Positions 35,350 to 44,036 of a stretch of 64,000 nt of DNA are shown one piece after another. The translations under genes were made by a program, and so were the position numbers. Position 1 is the first letter of the stretch; every line of letters begins with the position of its first letter. Origin of the DNA: Bernardetia sp042180575. GTDB lineage: Bacteria > Bacteroidota > Bacteroidia > Cytophagales > Bernardetiaceae. The notes beneath the pieces were generated by a model. It did not search any database. It was not told where the DNA came from and saw only the letters and a program-made list of their open reading frames with translations. The DNA lies in NCBI RefSeq assembly GCF_042180575.1, contig NZ_CP170094.1, forward strand, positions 3,906,001-3,970,000. The letters run 5' to 3'.

Positions 35350-36432
35350 TTATTTATTTCTAAGTTCCTCCTTAAAGTCTTCAACTTTTACATATCCCCA
35401 AACATCATTTCCTGTTGTAATATGTTCCAAATGAGGTAAATACTCAAAAAAACGAAAATCTTTAACAGAGTTTCTAGCAAGATTGAGGTGACTTAAATAA
35501 TCACATGAAAAGGCTTCTACATTTTCAATTTGATTGTAACACATACGTACATAATTTGCACGAGGAAGATTCTTGAGTTCTAATTTTTTGATTTGATTGT
35601 GTTCTGCTGTCAAGAAATCTAAGAACGGAAAATCAGTAATTGAAAGGGAAGTCAGATGATTATTATCTAAATTTAATTTTTCCAATGATTTTAGGTGCGA
35701 AATATCCAGCTTTGTAAGGCGATTTTTTGATAAATTAAGCGTTTCTAAATAATCTTGATTTTGTAATTTGAAATGAGTAAGCTGATTTTTAGCTAAATTG
35801 AGCCATCTCAAATGAGGTGCATTTTCAATACTCAATTCCTTGAGTTGCATTTCTGGAAGATACAAATGTTCTAAATTGGGTAGATTTTGTATTTCTACTT
35901 TTTCTAGTGTTGATTTATAACCTTCAATAACTTGTAAATGAGATAAGTCTTTACAAATGAGTTCTTTGAGAAGAGTTTGTTTTACATTGATAAACCATAA
36001 ATTAGGCAAATCATTCAAAATTAAATTTTTGATAGTAGAATGTTCTAAATTGACATAATTCAGATTTTCAAAACTTGAAAGGTTGAGTGTGTCTAGTTTT
36101 GTTCTCGTTAACTGTAATGAGTTTAAAGAAGGTAGATTAATCATTTCCAATTTTTCTAATTCATCTGCTTCAAGCTCCAGTAAATTAGGTAAATTCTCTA
36201 CAATTAGTTTTTTGATAGGATTATCATAAACTACTACTTTGGATAGAAAGGGGAAATCTCTTAAATGCAATTCTTCCAGTTTATTTCCTTCTACATTCAG
36301 AAAAATCAAGTGTTTTAATTCTGAAATAGATGTTGGAAGTTCTTTTAATTCTAATTCAGATAAATCTAAATGGGTATTCAATGTAGATTTATTTTCTTGT
36401 ATTCTTCGCTCGGCTTCGTCTTGATTTTTCAT
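35350..36432 (-). CDS. Leucine-rich repeat protein 1
   Basis: 360 aa from the ATG at 36432 (MKNQDEAERRIQENKSTLNTHLDLSELELKELPTSISELKHL). A longer frame from 36486 begins inside the neighbouring IS and is rejected. Nearly the whole protein is LRR units of 20-23 residues (for example LRWLNLAKNQLTHFKLQNQDYLETLNLSKNRLTKLDISHLKSLEKLNLDNNHLTSLSI), about 14 in all. No signal peptide, kinase or GTPase domain. LRR solenoids bind proteins; the partner is unknown. An ISL3-family IS now ends 9 bp upstream of the target duplication-flanked start, cutting the gene off from its old operon partner. Confidence 0.82.
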   Translation of the reverse strand: MKNQDEAERRIQENKSTLNTHLDLSELELKELPTSISELKHLIFLNVEGNKLEELHLRDFPFLSKVVVYDNPIKKLIVENLPNLLELEADELEKLEMINLPSLNSLQLTRTKLDTLNLSSFENLNYVNLEHSTIKNLILNDLPNLWFINVKQTLLKELICKDLSHLQVIEGYKSTLEKVEIQNLPNLEHLYLPEMQLKELSIENAPHLRWLNLAKNQLTHFKLQNQDYLETLNLSKNRLTKLDISHLKSLEKLNLDNNHLTSLSITDFPFLDFLTAEHNQIKKLELKNLPRANYVRMCYNQIENVEAFSCDYLSHLNLARNSVKDFRFFEYLPHLEHITTGNDVWGYVKVEDFKEELRNK

Positions 36433-36448
36433 AAAAAATGAATTTATT

Positions 36449-37608
36449 GGTTCTTTATGAATTCGGTTGCAAATACACTTTATCACTAAAAATAAATCGT
36501 ATCATTTTCTTGAAATTATGAGTGTATCTAAATCCTCTAGCTACTCTTTTAATTACCTGTATAGTTGAATTAATTCCCTCTAAAATACCATTTGTTAGTT
36601 TAGAAGAAAAGTAATTTATAATACCTTCAAAATGACGATATATTGTCTTTGTGAATGGATTTTTGGGTTTTATTTCTTCTGCAAAATCAGCCATAAACAG
36701 TAATTGTGCTTTGGCTTCTTCTATTGATTTGTTCTCGTAAAAACTTTCAAGTTTTTCCATACTAAGTACTAGACTATCATAAATTGGTGTTTTCTTTAAC
36801 TTTTCTAAGTGTTTGTATAATAACTTAATTACATGCCATTTATCAAAAGTAAGAGCTGCATTTGGAAAATATTCATTGGCTGCACTAATGAAAGCAGGAG
36901 ACATATCAATAGAAATCTCCTTTACTGTATTAGGATTAGGATGGTGTAGAGCTAATTGCTCAAAAGTAGCCCCTGATTTCCCATCTTCTATTGCAATTAT
37001 TTTTGAAGTTTCCATATCTATAAAAGAAGTGATATAATCATGTCCTTTTTTAGTAGAAGTTTCATCTGCTCCTATTTTTCTAACTGCTCCTAGAGGTGGA
37101 TTTTCATTTAAGTCTTGCGTATAATAGTGATAAATGTGTTCCACTCGCTGTGTATAAATACCTAGTTGTTTAGCTACTTTTTGAAAACAATGATATATTT
37201 TTAGTAAATCCATTACTTTTTGCTCATAAAGTAGAGTAAAACGAGAAAACTCTCTAGAAAAATCTACTTTAAGTTGAGAAGTTTCTTTAGTAATTTTGTT
37301 TTGATAAATAGGTAGTTTACAATGAATAAAACAGCGATATTCAAAAATATTTAAATGCTCCCACTCTCTATCTTTATAGCTATGAATACGCCAGTCTTCA
37401 AAAGCAGAAGGACGGTAAGTAGAACAAACTTCAACATAAACATGAACCTTTTTGGCTAATTCATCTTTATCAATTTGACGAATATGAAAAGGAGCGACAA
37501 TATGTAATAATTCATCAAAAACAATTACACTATCCATAAAAATGATATTTGTAATAAAGAGAAAATAAATGCTAATTTAAACATTTGCAACTAAAATCAT
37601 AAAGAACC
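36449..37608 (-). mobile_element. ISL3-family insertion sequence A (1160 bp)
   Basis: Terminal inverted repeats of 25 bp (36449-36473 and 37584-37608; both begin GGTTCTTTATGA, 22 of 25 matching) with a perfect 8-bp target duplication AATTTATT on each side (36441-36448, 37609-37616). It contains one transposase gene on the - strand. The 8-bp duplication and GG-ended repeats are ISL3 hallmarks. Confidence 0.92.
36455..37537 (-). CDS. ISL3-family transposase (IS A)
   Basis: 360 aa. DDE catalytic blocks are present: GADETSTKKGHDYITSFIDME (first D), ISIDMSPAFISAANEYFPNAALTFDKWHV (second D) and NGILEGINSTIQVIKRVARGFR (E). This motif set is specific to ISL3. The N-terminal zinc finger usual in the family (C-P-x-C) is replaced by VCSTYRPS, so it is either a shorter subgroup or altered. 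The stop codon falls inside the left terminal repeat. Confidence 0.92.
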   Translation of the reverse strand: MDSVIVFDELLHIVAPFHIRQIDKDELAKKVHVYVEVCSTYRPSAFEDWRIHSYKDREWEHLNIFEYRCFIHCKLPIYQNKITKETSQLKVDFSREFSRFTLLYEQKVMDLLKIYHCFQKVAKQLGIYTQRVEHIYHYYTQDLNENPPLGAVRKIGADETSTKKGHDYITSFIDMETSKIIAIEDGKSGATFEQLALHHPNPNTVKEISIDMSPAFISAANEYFPNAALTFDKWHVIKLLYKHLEKLKKTPIYDSLVLSMEKLESFYENKSIEEAKAQLLFMADFAEEIKPKNPFTKTIYRHFEGIINYFSSKLTNGILEGINSTIQVIKRVARGFRYTHNFKKMIRFIFSDKVYLQPNS

Positions 37609-37618
37609 AATTTATTTT

Positions 37619-37839
37619 GGTTCTCTGACAATTTTTGCACCTTCCTTTCTTATTTAAAAACTATTTTGTATTTTAAATTGGTCTGTACCGAAGGTCTGAC
37701 CAGTTTAAAATAATTATTTAAAGCTCTGAAAAGGCTTATTTTGTCCAAGTCAGACCTTTGGTACAGACTTGAACAAAATACAAAATAGAATTAATTTTAC
37801 GTTTAAAATTATCAAAAAGACAAAAATTGTCAGAGAACC
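37619..37839. mobile_element. 221-bp ISL3-type MITE
   Basis: Perfect 19-bp terminal inverted repeats (GGTTCTCTGACAATTTTTG at 37619-37637; complement 37821-37839) flanked by a perfect 8-bp direct repeat TTTATTTT (37611-37618, 37840-37847). Inside, two more arm pairs match: CTATTTTGTATTTT (37661-37674) with its complement, and a 20-bp pair starting GTCTGTACC (37681-37700) with one mismatch. There is no coding frame. The GG-ended repeats and 8-bp duplication imply mobilisation by an ISL3-type transposase. Confidence 0.85.
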
Positions 37840-37847
37840 TTTATTTT

Positions 37848-38801
37848 TTATTCAAAAACTTTTATTTGAGAAGATAATTTTTCTTTCCAAGAATCATTTT
37901 TTAATTTATTTCTCTCTATTGAAATTCTTTGCAGACTGGGTAAGTTTTCCAAATTTAGTTCTTCTATTCTGTTTTTATCAGCAAAAATTACAGCTAAATG
38001 AGGTAAATTCTTCAATTCAAGTTTTTTGAGTTTATTCCTTGAAAGTCCAAGAGTGGAAAGTTGGGGTAGTTGAGAAGATTCAACTTCAAAATCAATTATA
38101 TCAGCTCTAAAGGCATAAAAATTAGTCAAACGAACAAGGTTCTTTAGGCTAAGTTCCTCCAGTAAATTGTAAGAAATATTTACTTGTCGTAGGTTTTCTA
38201 GGTTCTTAAATTCTATCTTGTGAAAACGATTGTTATCAAAATTAACCTCTTCTAATGAAGGCAAATTATATCCTTTCCAATGTTTTAGAAGGTTGTAAGT
38301 TGCTTCTAATTTTTGTAAACTAGGCAAATCATTGAGTTCTAATTTTGAAAGACGATTAGTATTTAGCTTGAGTAATTTTAATTGAGGTAAATTTTCTAAA
38401 TAAATTGTTTCTAGTCTTCCTTTACTCAAATTAAGTTCTTCTAAAGCAGGTAAATCTCTAATTTGGAGTTCTACAAAACGATTGGAAACCAAATTGAGGT
38501 ATTTTAATTGAGGTAAATTTTTCAATGAAATTTCACTCAACCAGTTTCTTTCTAAATTAATAGATTCAAGAAAAGGCAGGTCGTGTATTTCAATTTTTTT
38601 TAGTCTATTTCCTCTCAAATCTAACTGTTTTAGCTTTTTGAAATCAGATACATCTACTTTTTCAAGTTGATTTTCGTGTTCCCAATTTCCGTCATAAAAC
38701 TCTTGACTTTGCCCAAATTCTTTATCAGCTTCAAAATTATCTCCCAAAATGAGGCTTTCAAGGTTTTTATTTTCTAAAATAGATATTGGTAATTCGTTCA
38801 T
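37848..38801 (-). CDS. Leucine-rich repeat protein 2
   Basis: 317 aa. Apart from a 50-residue start it is made of about 11 LRR units of 20-23 residues, with the same flavour as its neighbour: LKQLDLRGNRLKKIEIHDLPFLESINLERNWLSEISLKNLPQLKYLNLVSNRFVELQIRDLPALEELNLSKGRL. No signal peptide or other domain. The stop is immediately followed by the MITE's target duplication; without the MITE and IS the next LRR gene would start 18 bp downstream, so these were an operon of two LRR genes plus the 122-aa protein. Function unknown. Confidence 0.82.
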   Translation of the reverse strand: MNELPISILENKNLESLILGDNFEADKEFGQSQEFYDGNWEHENQLEKVDVSDFKKLKQLDLRGNRLKKIEIHDLPFLESINLERNWLSEISLKNLPQLKYLNLVSNRFVELQIRDLPALEELNLSKGRLETIYLENLPQLKLLKLNTNRLSKLELNDLPSLQKLEATYNLLKHWKGYNLPSLEEVNFDNNRFHKIEFKNLENLRQVNISYNLLEELSLKNLVRLTNFYAFRADIIDFEVESSQLPQLSTLGLSRNKLKKLELKNLPHLAVIFADKNRIEELNLENLPSLQRISIERNKLKNDSWKEKLSSQIKVFE

Positions 38802-38982
38802 TTGGGTAAAAAAATAATAAATTAAGTTTTAGATAGACTACAAAATACAACTTTTTAGTTTTTTTACGATAAGATAATTGATAAACGTAGAACTTAATTT
38901 GATAACTGCAAAGAAACTATTCATTGATTTTCTTAATTTTACATATTCGTAAAAAATCAAGGTTAAATAAAAGCATAAAAAA

Positions 38983-39393
38983 ATGACACCAAACGACATA
39001 CACGTAGAATCTGCACGCATTCAGAAAGGCATAGAAGACCATTTGGGAATTGATGGAAGTCTTATTTTTGATTATTCACAAGAAGGTACAACTGTAAAAT
39101 TAAATTTAATTACAGTTAATCCTCGCCACAATCAATCTTTTTTGTTTCATACCGAACATGGAACAGACAAATTAGATGCACTCAAAAAAATGTTTGAGTA
39201 CGTTCGCAACTACCGTGAGCGTGATAGTTCTTATACTATTCAGTGGGTTTCGAAGGAAGATAGTGGGCAGCGAGAATTACAAACTTCGTATTTTCGTGCA
39301 AGAAATATGTACGAAGCACTAGACAAACTTTATTTTGGTAGAGAATTGAACTCTATTACCGTTTATAGTGTGGTTATGAATCCTTCGGCGTAA
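38983..39393 (+). CDS. Conserved hypothetical protein
   Basis: 136 aa, soluble and alpha/beta in look (IEDHLGIDGSLIFDYSQEGTTVKLNLITVNPRHNQSFLFHTEHGTDKLDALKKMFEYVRNYRERDSSYTIQWVSKEDSGQRELQTSYFRARNMYEALDKLYFGRELNSITVYSVVMNP). The strong mix of charged and aromatic residues suggests a real, conserved gene. No family recognised and no signal peptide. It is divergent from the LRR operon and is followed by an intergenic repeat region before the ATPase gene. Confidence 0.7.
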   Translation: MTPNDIHVESARIQKGIEDHLGIDGSLIFDYSQEGTTVKLNLITVNPRHNQSFLFHTEHGTDKLDALKKMFEYVRNYRERDSSYTIQWVSKEDSGQRELQTSYFRARNMYEALDKLYFGRELNSITVYSVVMNPSA

Positions 39394-39398
39394 GAATC

Positions 39399-39587
39399 AA
39401 TTACGGATTACGGATTACGGATTACGAATTAAAAATTACGAATGTAAATAAAATTCTGTTTCTTAATTGTTTTTGTAAAACAATTTTGAAGTAGGGAATA
39501 AGAATTAAATAAACTGCTATTTTAAAACATTCAATTATCTGATAATCAATGAATTAAATTCGTAATCCGTAATTTTTAATTCGTAAT
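39399..39587. repeat. ATTACG-type repeats forming a 20-bp inverted pair
   Basis: Tandem ATTACGG/ATTACGA units at 39399-39445; the 20-mer ATTACGAATTAAAAATTACG at 39421-39440 has a perfect complement at 39568-39587, 127 bp further on. The same heptamer repeats upstream of gyrA. It sits directly before the Septu-like operon. Confidence 0.6.
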
Positions 39588-39639
39588 TGTTCTTAGGTAG
39601 TTTTTTTGAAAGCTGCCTATTTTTTTTGATGAATTTGTG

Positions 39640-39647
39640 TATTTTTG
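39640..39647 (+). promoter_or_regulatory. Candidate -7 box of the Septu-like operon
   Basis: TATTTTTG fits TAnnTTTG and lies 22 bp before the ATPase start codon. No -33 TTTG at normal spacing is seen, so this is tentative. Confidence 0.3.
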
Positions 39648-39669
39648 ATTAAATAAAAAAATAAAACTA

Positions 39670-42285
39670 ATGAACGAAGAAGATAACAATATAGAAAATA
39701 CTGAAAAATTTAAAACTGTTGTCGTCGCACAAGATGGAAGTGGCGATTATGAGAGTATTGAACAGGCTTTATTTTTCGAAGAATCACAACAAGACCTTAC
39801 TATTTTAGTAGAAAAGGGTTATTATAAAGTTGAAATAATTGTAAACAGAGTAGGGGTTACCCATATAATAGGTGAAAAAGGCGTAGTTTTTTCTAACCTA
39901 AAAAGTAATAGTTTTAGTGTAATTTCAATAAAAAGTGGTGTTCTTAATATAAGTAACATACGTTTTGAAGAGCGATCAGTTTTGAAAAATTTTATACATA
40001 TTGAAAGTGATAGAGGAATTGGAATACACAAATGTATATTTAAAAATAAATTATCATTAAATGCTGCGATTCAAGTAAATAATGTTTCAGTAATAAGTAT
40101 AACGGATTGTGTATTTCAACTTGAAGCTATTACTAGCTTACTAAAATTGAAAAAGTCTAAGACGATTTTTTTGATGAATAATACTATAATAAGTACAGAC
40201 AAAATTGTATCAATAGAAAAAGAACATAGTTTTTCTAAAATATTATTATCAAAGAATATTATTGTCGAAGTAAGCTATTTATTTGAGTTAGTCAATACAC
40301 CTATTGAGACTGTTAGAGATGTGTTATTTTTTCTATTTGAGAATAAAAAAATTGTTTTTGAAAGAAATATAAAAAAAGTAGATGATAGAGGTGAGAGTGT
40401 GTTCTTCAACATGTCAACAGTAGATACAAATATTCTTCAAACAGAGTTCTCATTCAAAAATCAAGAAGAAAGAGATTACAGAATAGAAGACCCACGTTAT
40501 AAAGGTTTCGGAGCATCGGAAGAAACAATATTATTCTTTATGGATAATGAAGTAGAAAACCAAACTCATAAACCAAGACTTTCAACGAAAGAAATTCTAA
40601 TCTACACAGACACTTCCCTATTCAAAAAAGAATTCGAAAACTTCATACAAAAACTCAAAAAAGAATCAGAAATAAAAAATATCATTTCTATTCATTCAGT
40701 AAAAGAATTACAAGAACAAAAAGCTATTTCTACATTGGTTTTGGTTTCTCCTGTGGATAAATCAGAAAATGATAATGAAATTTTTGAGATTTTGGAGGAA
40801 GCAAAAAAACAGAAAAAACAGATTTTTATTTTTCTAGCAGATATTAAAAAGCATACAGGCGATAAAATGAACATTGCCAAAATGCCACAGGTTTTGGAAA
40901 CGCATAACAAACTAAGAGAAGAAGAAAATGTATCGTTTTATGAAAATACAGAACAATTAGAAGAAATTATTTATCAGCGTTTGCAGACCAATTTTCCGAA
41001 TGTTACGCTAGAAAAATTAGTTTTGAAAAATATAGGTCATTTCTCCGATTTAAAAATTGATTTCGAAGAAAGCAATCAGAATGCCTATTGTTTTATTGGA
41101 ACAAATGGAACAGGAAAAACTTCTATTTTAAGAGCTATCATTTTAGGATTAATTGGAATTTCTTCAAAATCACTAGAACTAGACAAACTGAATAGTTTGG
41201 TAAAAATATATGGTTTAGAAAATGGAATTATTCAGCGAGAAAATGCTTTTATAGAACTCCATTATTTAATCGACAATAAAAAAGAATATAATAAAGTTTC
41301 TTGTCTTGTTGCTAAAGACGGCAAATTAGAATGGAAAGAGGAAGGAGATTTTGCGCTTCTTGATGAGTCATTTTTAGAATCTTTGATTATTGGTTTTTCG
41401 CAGCTTCGTGGAGAACGAGGAACAAATGGAAACAAAGAAACAAATAGACAACTTCGTCCACACGTTTCTGATTTACTTCCTTTGGTTCATAATGAAGTCG
41501 ACGGACGTTTGAGTAATTTTTCTCGTTGGATTATTGATTTGTATGCAAAGGCAAATGAAAAAGAAGTTCGTATAAATAGGCAGGAAAATTCTACCAAAAA
41601 AGAAACTGAAATTCTTGAAAGAACAACCATTAATTTAGTCTTTGAGATTGTTTCACAGCTTTTAGACCAAAAAATTAAGTTTAAAGAAGTGAGAGAAAAT
41701 AGTGAAGTTTGGGTTTGCACAGAACTTGCTGAAAATGGAATTCCTATTTCTTTGGTAAGTCAAGGTTTTAATACCATTATTGGTTGGATTGGTGGACTTT
41801 TGCAGCGTATGCAGGAAGTTTATGGTTTACATGCTTTGGGTAGAAAAAAAGACTTTCAAACTTATCCAGCTTTTTGTTTGATTGACGAACTTGACCCTCA
41901 TTTACACCCACAAGTACAGGCTAATTTGATGAATGTTTTGAATAAGTATTTTCCTAATACGCTTTTTGTTTTTAGCACTCATTCGCCACTTATTATTCCT
42001 TATTTGGAAAAAGAAAACGTATTTATGCTTACCGAAAACGGACAAGTGAGTAATGCACATATTCATACGAAGGGTAGAAGTTATCAAAGTATTCTATTAG
42101 ATTTTATGAATGTTGCTGAACGTCCGAAAGAATATGCTCAAAAATTAGATGATTTGTATAGATTGATTGATGATGAAAATATAGAAGAAGCAAATAAAAA
42201 ACTAGCTGAACTTATAAAGGATTTTGGAGAAAATGACCCAGAGATTTTGAGAGCGCAAACAATGATAGATTTTATAGAAGATTAA
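39670..42285 (+). CDS. PtuA-like ATPase with N-terminal beta-helix and TIR-like region
   Basis: 871 aa in three parts. Residues about 14-290 start like a pectinesterase (KTVVVAQDGSGDYESIEQAL) and continue as short Ile/Val/Asn strands, the pattern of a right-handed parallel beta-helix; no signal peptide. Residues about 306-445 look like a TIR or TIR-like fold: KEILIYTDTSLFKKEFENFI, then STLVLVSPVDKSENDNEIFEILEEAKKQKKQIFIFLAD, with E370 or E373 where a TIR glutamate would sit. Residues about 450-830 are a PtuA/OLD-type ATPase: Walker A G477-T484 (GTNGTGKT, K483), SQGFNTIIGW, Walker B CLIDELD (D739, E740), then VFSTHSPLIIPYL. An HNH gene follows by 30 bp, the arrangement of Septu defence systems. 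Domain calls before the ATPase are inference. Confidence 0.82.
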   Translation: MNEEDNNIENTEKFKTVVVAQDGSGDYESIEQALFFEESQQDLTILVEKGYYKVEIIVNRVGVTHIIGEKGVVFSNLKSNSFSVISIKSGVLNISNIRFEERSVLKNFIHIESDRGIGIHKCIFKNKLSLNAAIQVNNVSVISITDCVFQLEAITSLLKLKKSKTIFLMNNTIISTDKIVSIEKEHSFSKILLSKNIIVEVSYLFELVNTPIETVRDVLFFLFENKKIVFERNIKKVDDRGESVFFNMSTVDTNILQTEFSFKNQEERDYRIEDPRYKGFGASEETILFFMDNEVENQTHKPRLSTKEILIYTDTSLFKKEFENFIQKLKKESEIKNIISIHSVKELQEQKAISTLVLVSPVDKSENDNEIFEILEEAKKQKKQIFIFLADIKKHTGDKMNIAKMPQVLETHNKLREEENVSFYENTEQLEEIIYQRLQTNFPNVTLEKLVLKNIGHFSDLKIDFEESNQNAYCFIGTNGTGKTSILRAIILGLIGISSKSLELDKLNSLVKIYGLENGIIQRENAFIELHYLIDNKKEYNKVSCLVAKDGKLEWKEEGDFALLDESFLESLIIGFSQLRGERGTNGNKETNRQLRPHVSDLLPLVHNEVDGRLSNFSRWIIDLYAKANEKEVRINRQENSTKKETEILERTTINLVFEIVSQLLDQKIKFKEVRENSEVWVCTELAENGIPISLVSQGFNTIIGWIGGLLQRMQEVYGLHALGRKKDFQTYPAFCLIDELDPHLHPQVQANLMNVLNKYFPNTLFVFSTHSPLIIPYLEKENVFMLTENGQVSNAHIHTKGRSYQSILLDFMNVAERPKEYAQKLDDLYRLIDDENIEEANKKLAELIKDFGENDPEILRAQTMIDFIED

Positions 42286-42781
42286 ATTTTAGAACTAAAA
42301 AACTAGACTGAAAGAATGCGTTTTATAAAAAAGAAACAACAGCCACAATCATTAATTGAAACAAAAAAAACAGTTCCGTTACCAAAATATGTCGATTTGG
42401 ATAAACATGTTATGGATGATTTAAAACATAGTTTATTAGAAGAACAAGGTCATATTTGTTGTTATTGTATGCAAAGAATTGACTTTGATGGAATGCAGAT
42501 TGAACATTATAAGCCAAAAGACAAAAATAAATATCCTGAACTTCAATTAGACTATGATAACTTGTTGGGTGTTTGTAAAGGAAAAACTAATGAAAATATT
42601 TCTCATTGTGATACATTGAAAAAAAATGAAGAATTAAAATTTCTTGCTCCACATGAAAATTCAAGAAAACATATTTTACAAAAACTCAAATATACAGCAA
42701 GTGGAGAAATGACCTCTGAAAGTGAGGAAGTACGAGATGAATTAGAAGACATTTTAAATCTAAATGTTGAAGAATTAAAAG

Positions 42782-44036
42782 GGCTCTTCCGACTTTTTAG
42801 CGATTATATGAATTTGACTATCATTCTCAATCTAAAATTTTGAAAGTTTCTAAACCCATACCCACTCCTTTTGAGGGTCTTAATTTTATTATTAATTCCC
42901 TCTACTATTCCGTTAGAATATCTATCTTTGAAGAAATTAATAATATCATTTTTCCAAGAATTAAACGTATTTATAAATCTATTTAGAGCCTTATGATTTA
43001 TTTTTTGAGCTTCTTCTATCCATTGGTCTAGTAGTTTTTTAGCTTCTTGTTTACTCAAATCAGTATTAAATATATTTTGTAATTCCACTTTCATAAAATA
43101 CACCTGTCTAAGCGTTGAGCTAAACCTAAACGCTTTAAGTAAAACTCGTCTTTCTTTATAAGTAAGGTCTTTCCATGCCTTGTATAAAAGCCATTTTATT
43201 TGCTTGAAATGAACGTTTTTATCATCTTTTCGTCGTAATTCTTTACGAATGCTATCTAGCACTTTATTACAATGCTGAAAAAAATGAAAGCGATCTATTA
43301 CTACATCAGCGTTAGGAAATACTTCTTTTGCTGTATTTGAAAATCCCTCCCACATATCACAAGAAAATACTTCTATACTAGTACAAAAAACTTCGCCTTT
43401 GGATAAAAAATAGGCTTTTAAATACTCTTTATTACGGTATTCTAAAATATCCCAAACTTGACCTGTATCTAAATCTACTAAAACAACAGCATATTCCTTT
43501 TTTCCTTTTTTGTAAGCAAATTCATCAATACCTAAACGTCGAGGAAAATAATCTAGGTGTTTTTTTATCTCACGTTTACTATAGGTTTTAAAAATACCAT
43601 CTAAAACATCCCAAAGTATGTTTTCTCGGATAGCTACTTCTTTGAAACTGCTATCTTTCAAACATAAATAAAGATATTTTTCCAAACGATGAGTTTGATT
43701 TTTTTGCTTAGAAACAAAACTAAAAACTTCTTGAAAGTAACGAGTACAATCTTGACAATGAAATTGACGAGAAGTTAAGTGTAAATAAACCTCTTTGTCT
43801 AAAATATTTCGGTCACGAACAATACGTTCTGAAGTAGAAGTCACTTTATTGCACTTTTTCAAGCAATTAGGACAAATAGAATCGGCTAAATTACTTTCTC
43901 CATAAATAGTTAAGCGAAGTGGAGAAGATTCTATTTTCGTTACTGAAAAATCTGAAAAACCTAATAAAATTGCTATTGTGTTAGTATCCATAGAAAGGCT
44001 AAATTAAGAAATTATCGCTAAATTGTCGGAAGAACC
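42782..44036 (-). mobile_element. ISL3-family insertion sequence B (1255 bp)
   Basis: Terminal inverted repeats of 26 bp (42782-42807 and 44011-44036; GGCTCTTCCGAC against GGTTCTTCCGAC, 22 of 26 matching overall) with a perfect 8-bp target duplication ATTAAAAG (42774-42781, 44037-44044). One transposase gene inside. It sits within the HNH gene of the Septu-like pair. Confidence 0.95.
42804..43991 (-). CDS. ISL3-family transposase (IS B)
   Basis: 395 aa, the standard length. The N-terminal zinc finger is intact (ICPNCLKKC, then FHCQDCTRYF). DDE blocks: GIDEFAYKKGKKEYAVVLVDLDTGQVWDI (first D), SCDMWEGFSNTAKEVFPNADVVIDRFHFFQH (second D) and YSNGIVEGINNKIKTLKRSGYGFRNFQNFRLR (E). Intact, so the element may still move. 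Only distantly similar to the transposase of IS A at 36455. Its stop codon lies inside the left terminal repeat. Confidence 0.95.
   Translation of the reverse strand: MDTNTIAILLGFSDFSVTKIESSPLRLTIYGESNLADSICPNCLKKCNKVTSTSERIVRDRNILDKEVYLHLTSRQFHCQDCTRYFQEVFSFVSKQKNQTHRLEKYLYLCLKDSSFKEVAIRENILWDVLDGIFKTYSKREIKKHLDYFPRRLGIDEFAYKKGKKEYAVVLVDLDTGQVWDILEYRNKEYLKAYFLSKGEVFCTSIEVFSCDMWEGFSNTAKEVFPNADVVIDRFHFFQHCNKVLDSIRKELRRKDDKNVHFKQIKWLLYKAWKDLTYKERRVLLKAFRFSSTLRQVYFMKVELQNIFNTDLSKQEAKKLLDQWIEEAQKINHKALNRFINTFNSWKNDIINFFKDRYSNGIVEGINNKIKTLKRSGYGFRNFQNFRLRMIVKFI

Noticed and set aside
36433..36486. Extended N-terminus of LRR protein 1 (MIKCICNRIHKEPINSF)
   Set aside because: Those codons come from the terminal repeat of IS A and the target duplication; the ATG at 36432 is the native start.
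42782..42843. Native C-terminus of the HNH protein (GLFRLFSDYMNLTIILNLKF)
   Set aside because: These residues are encoded by the left end of IS B; the true C-terminus lies at 44045-44235.
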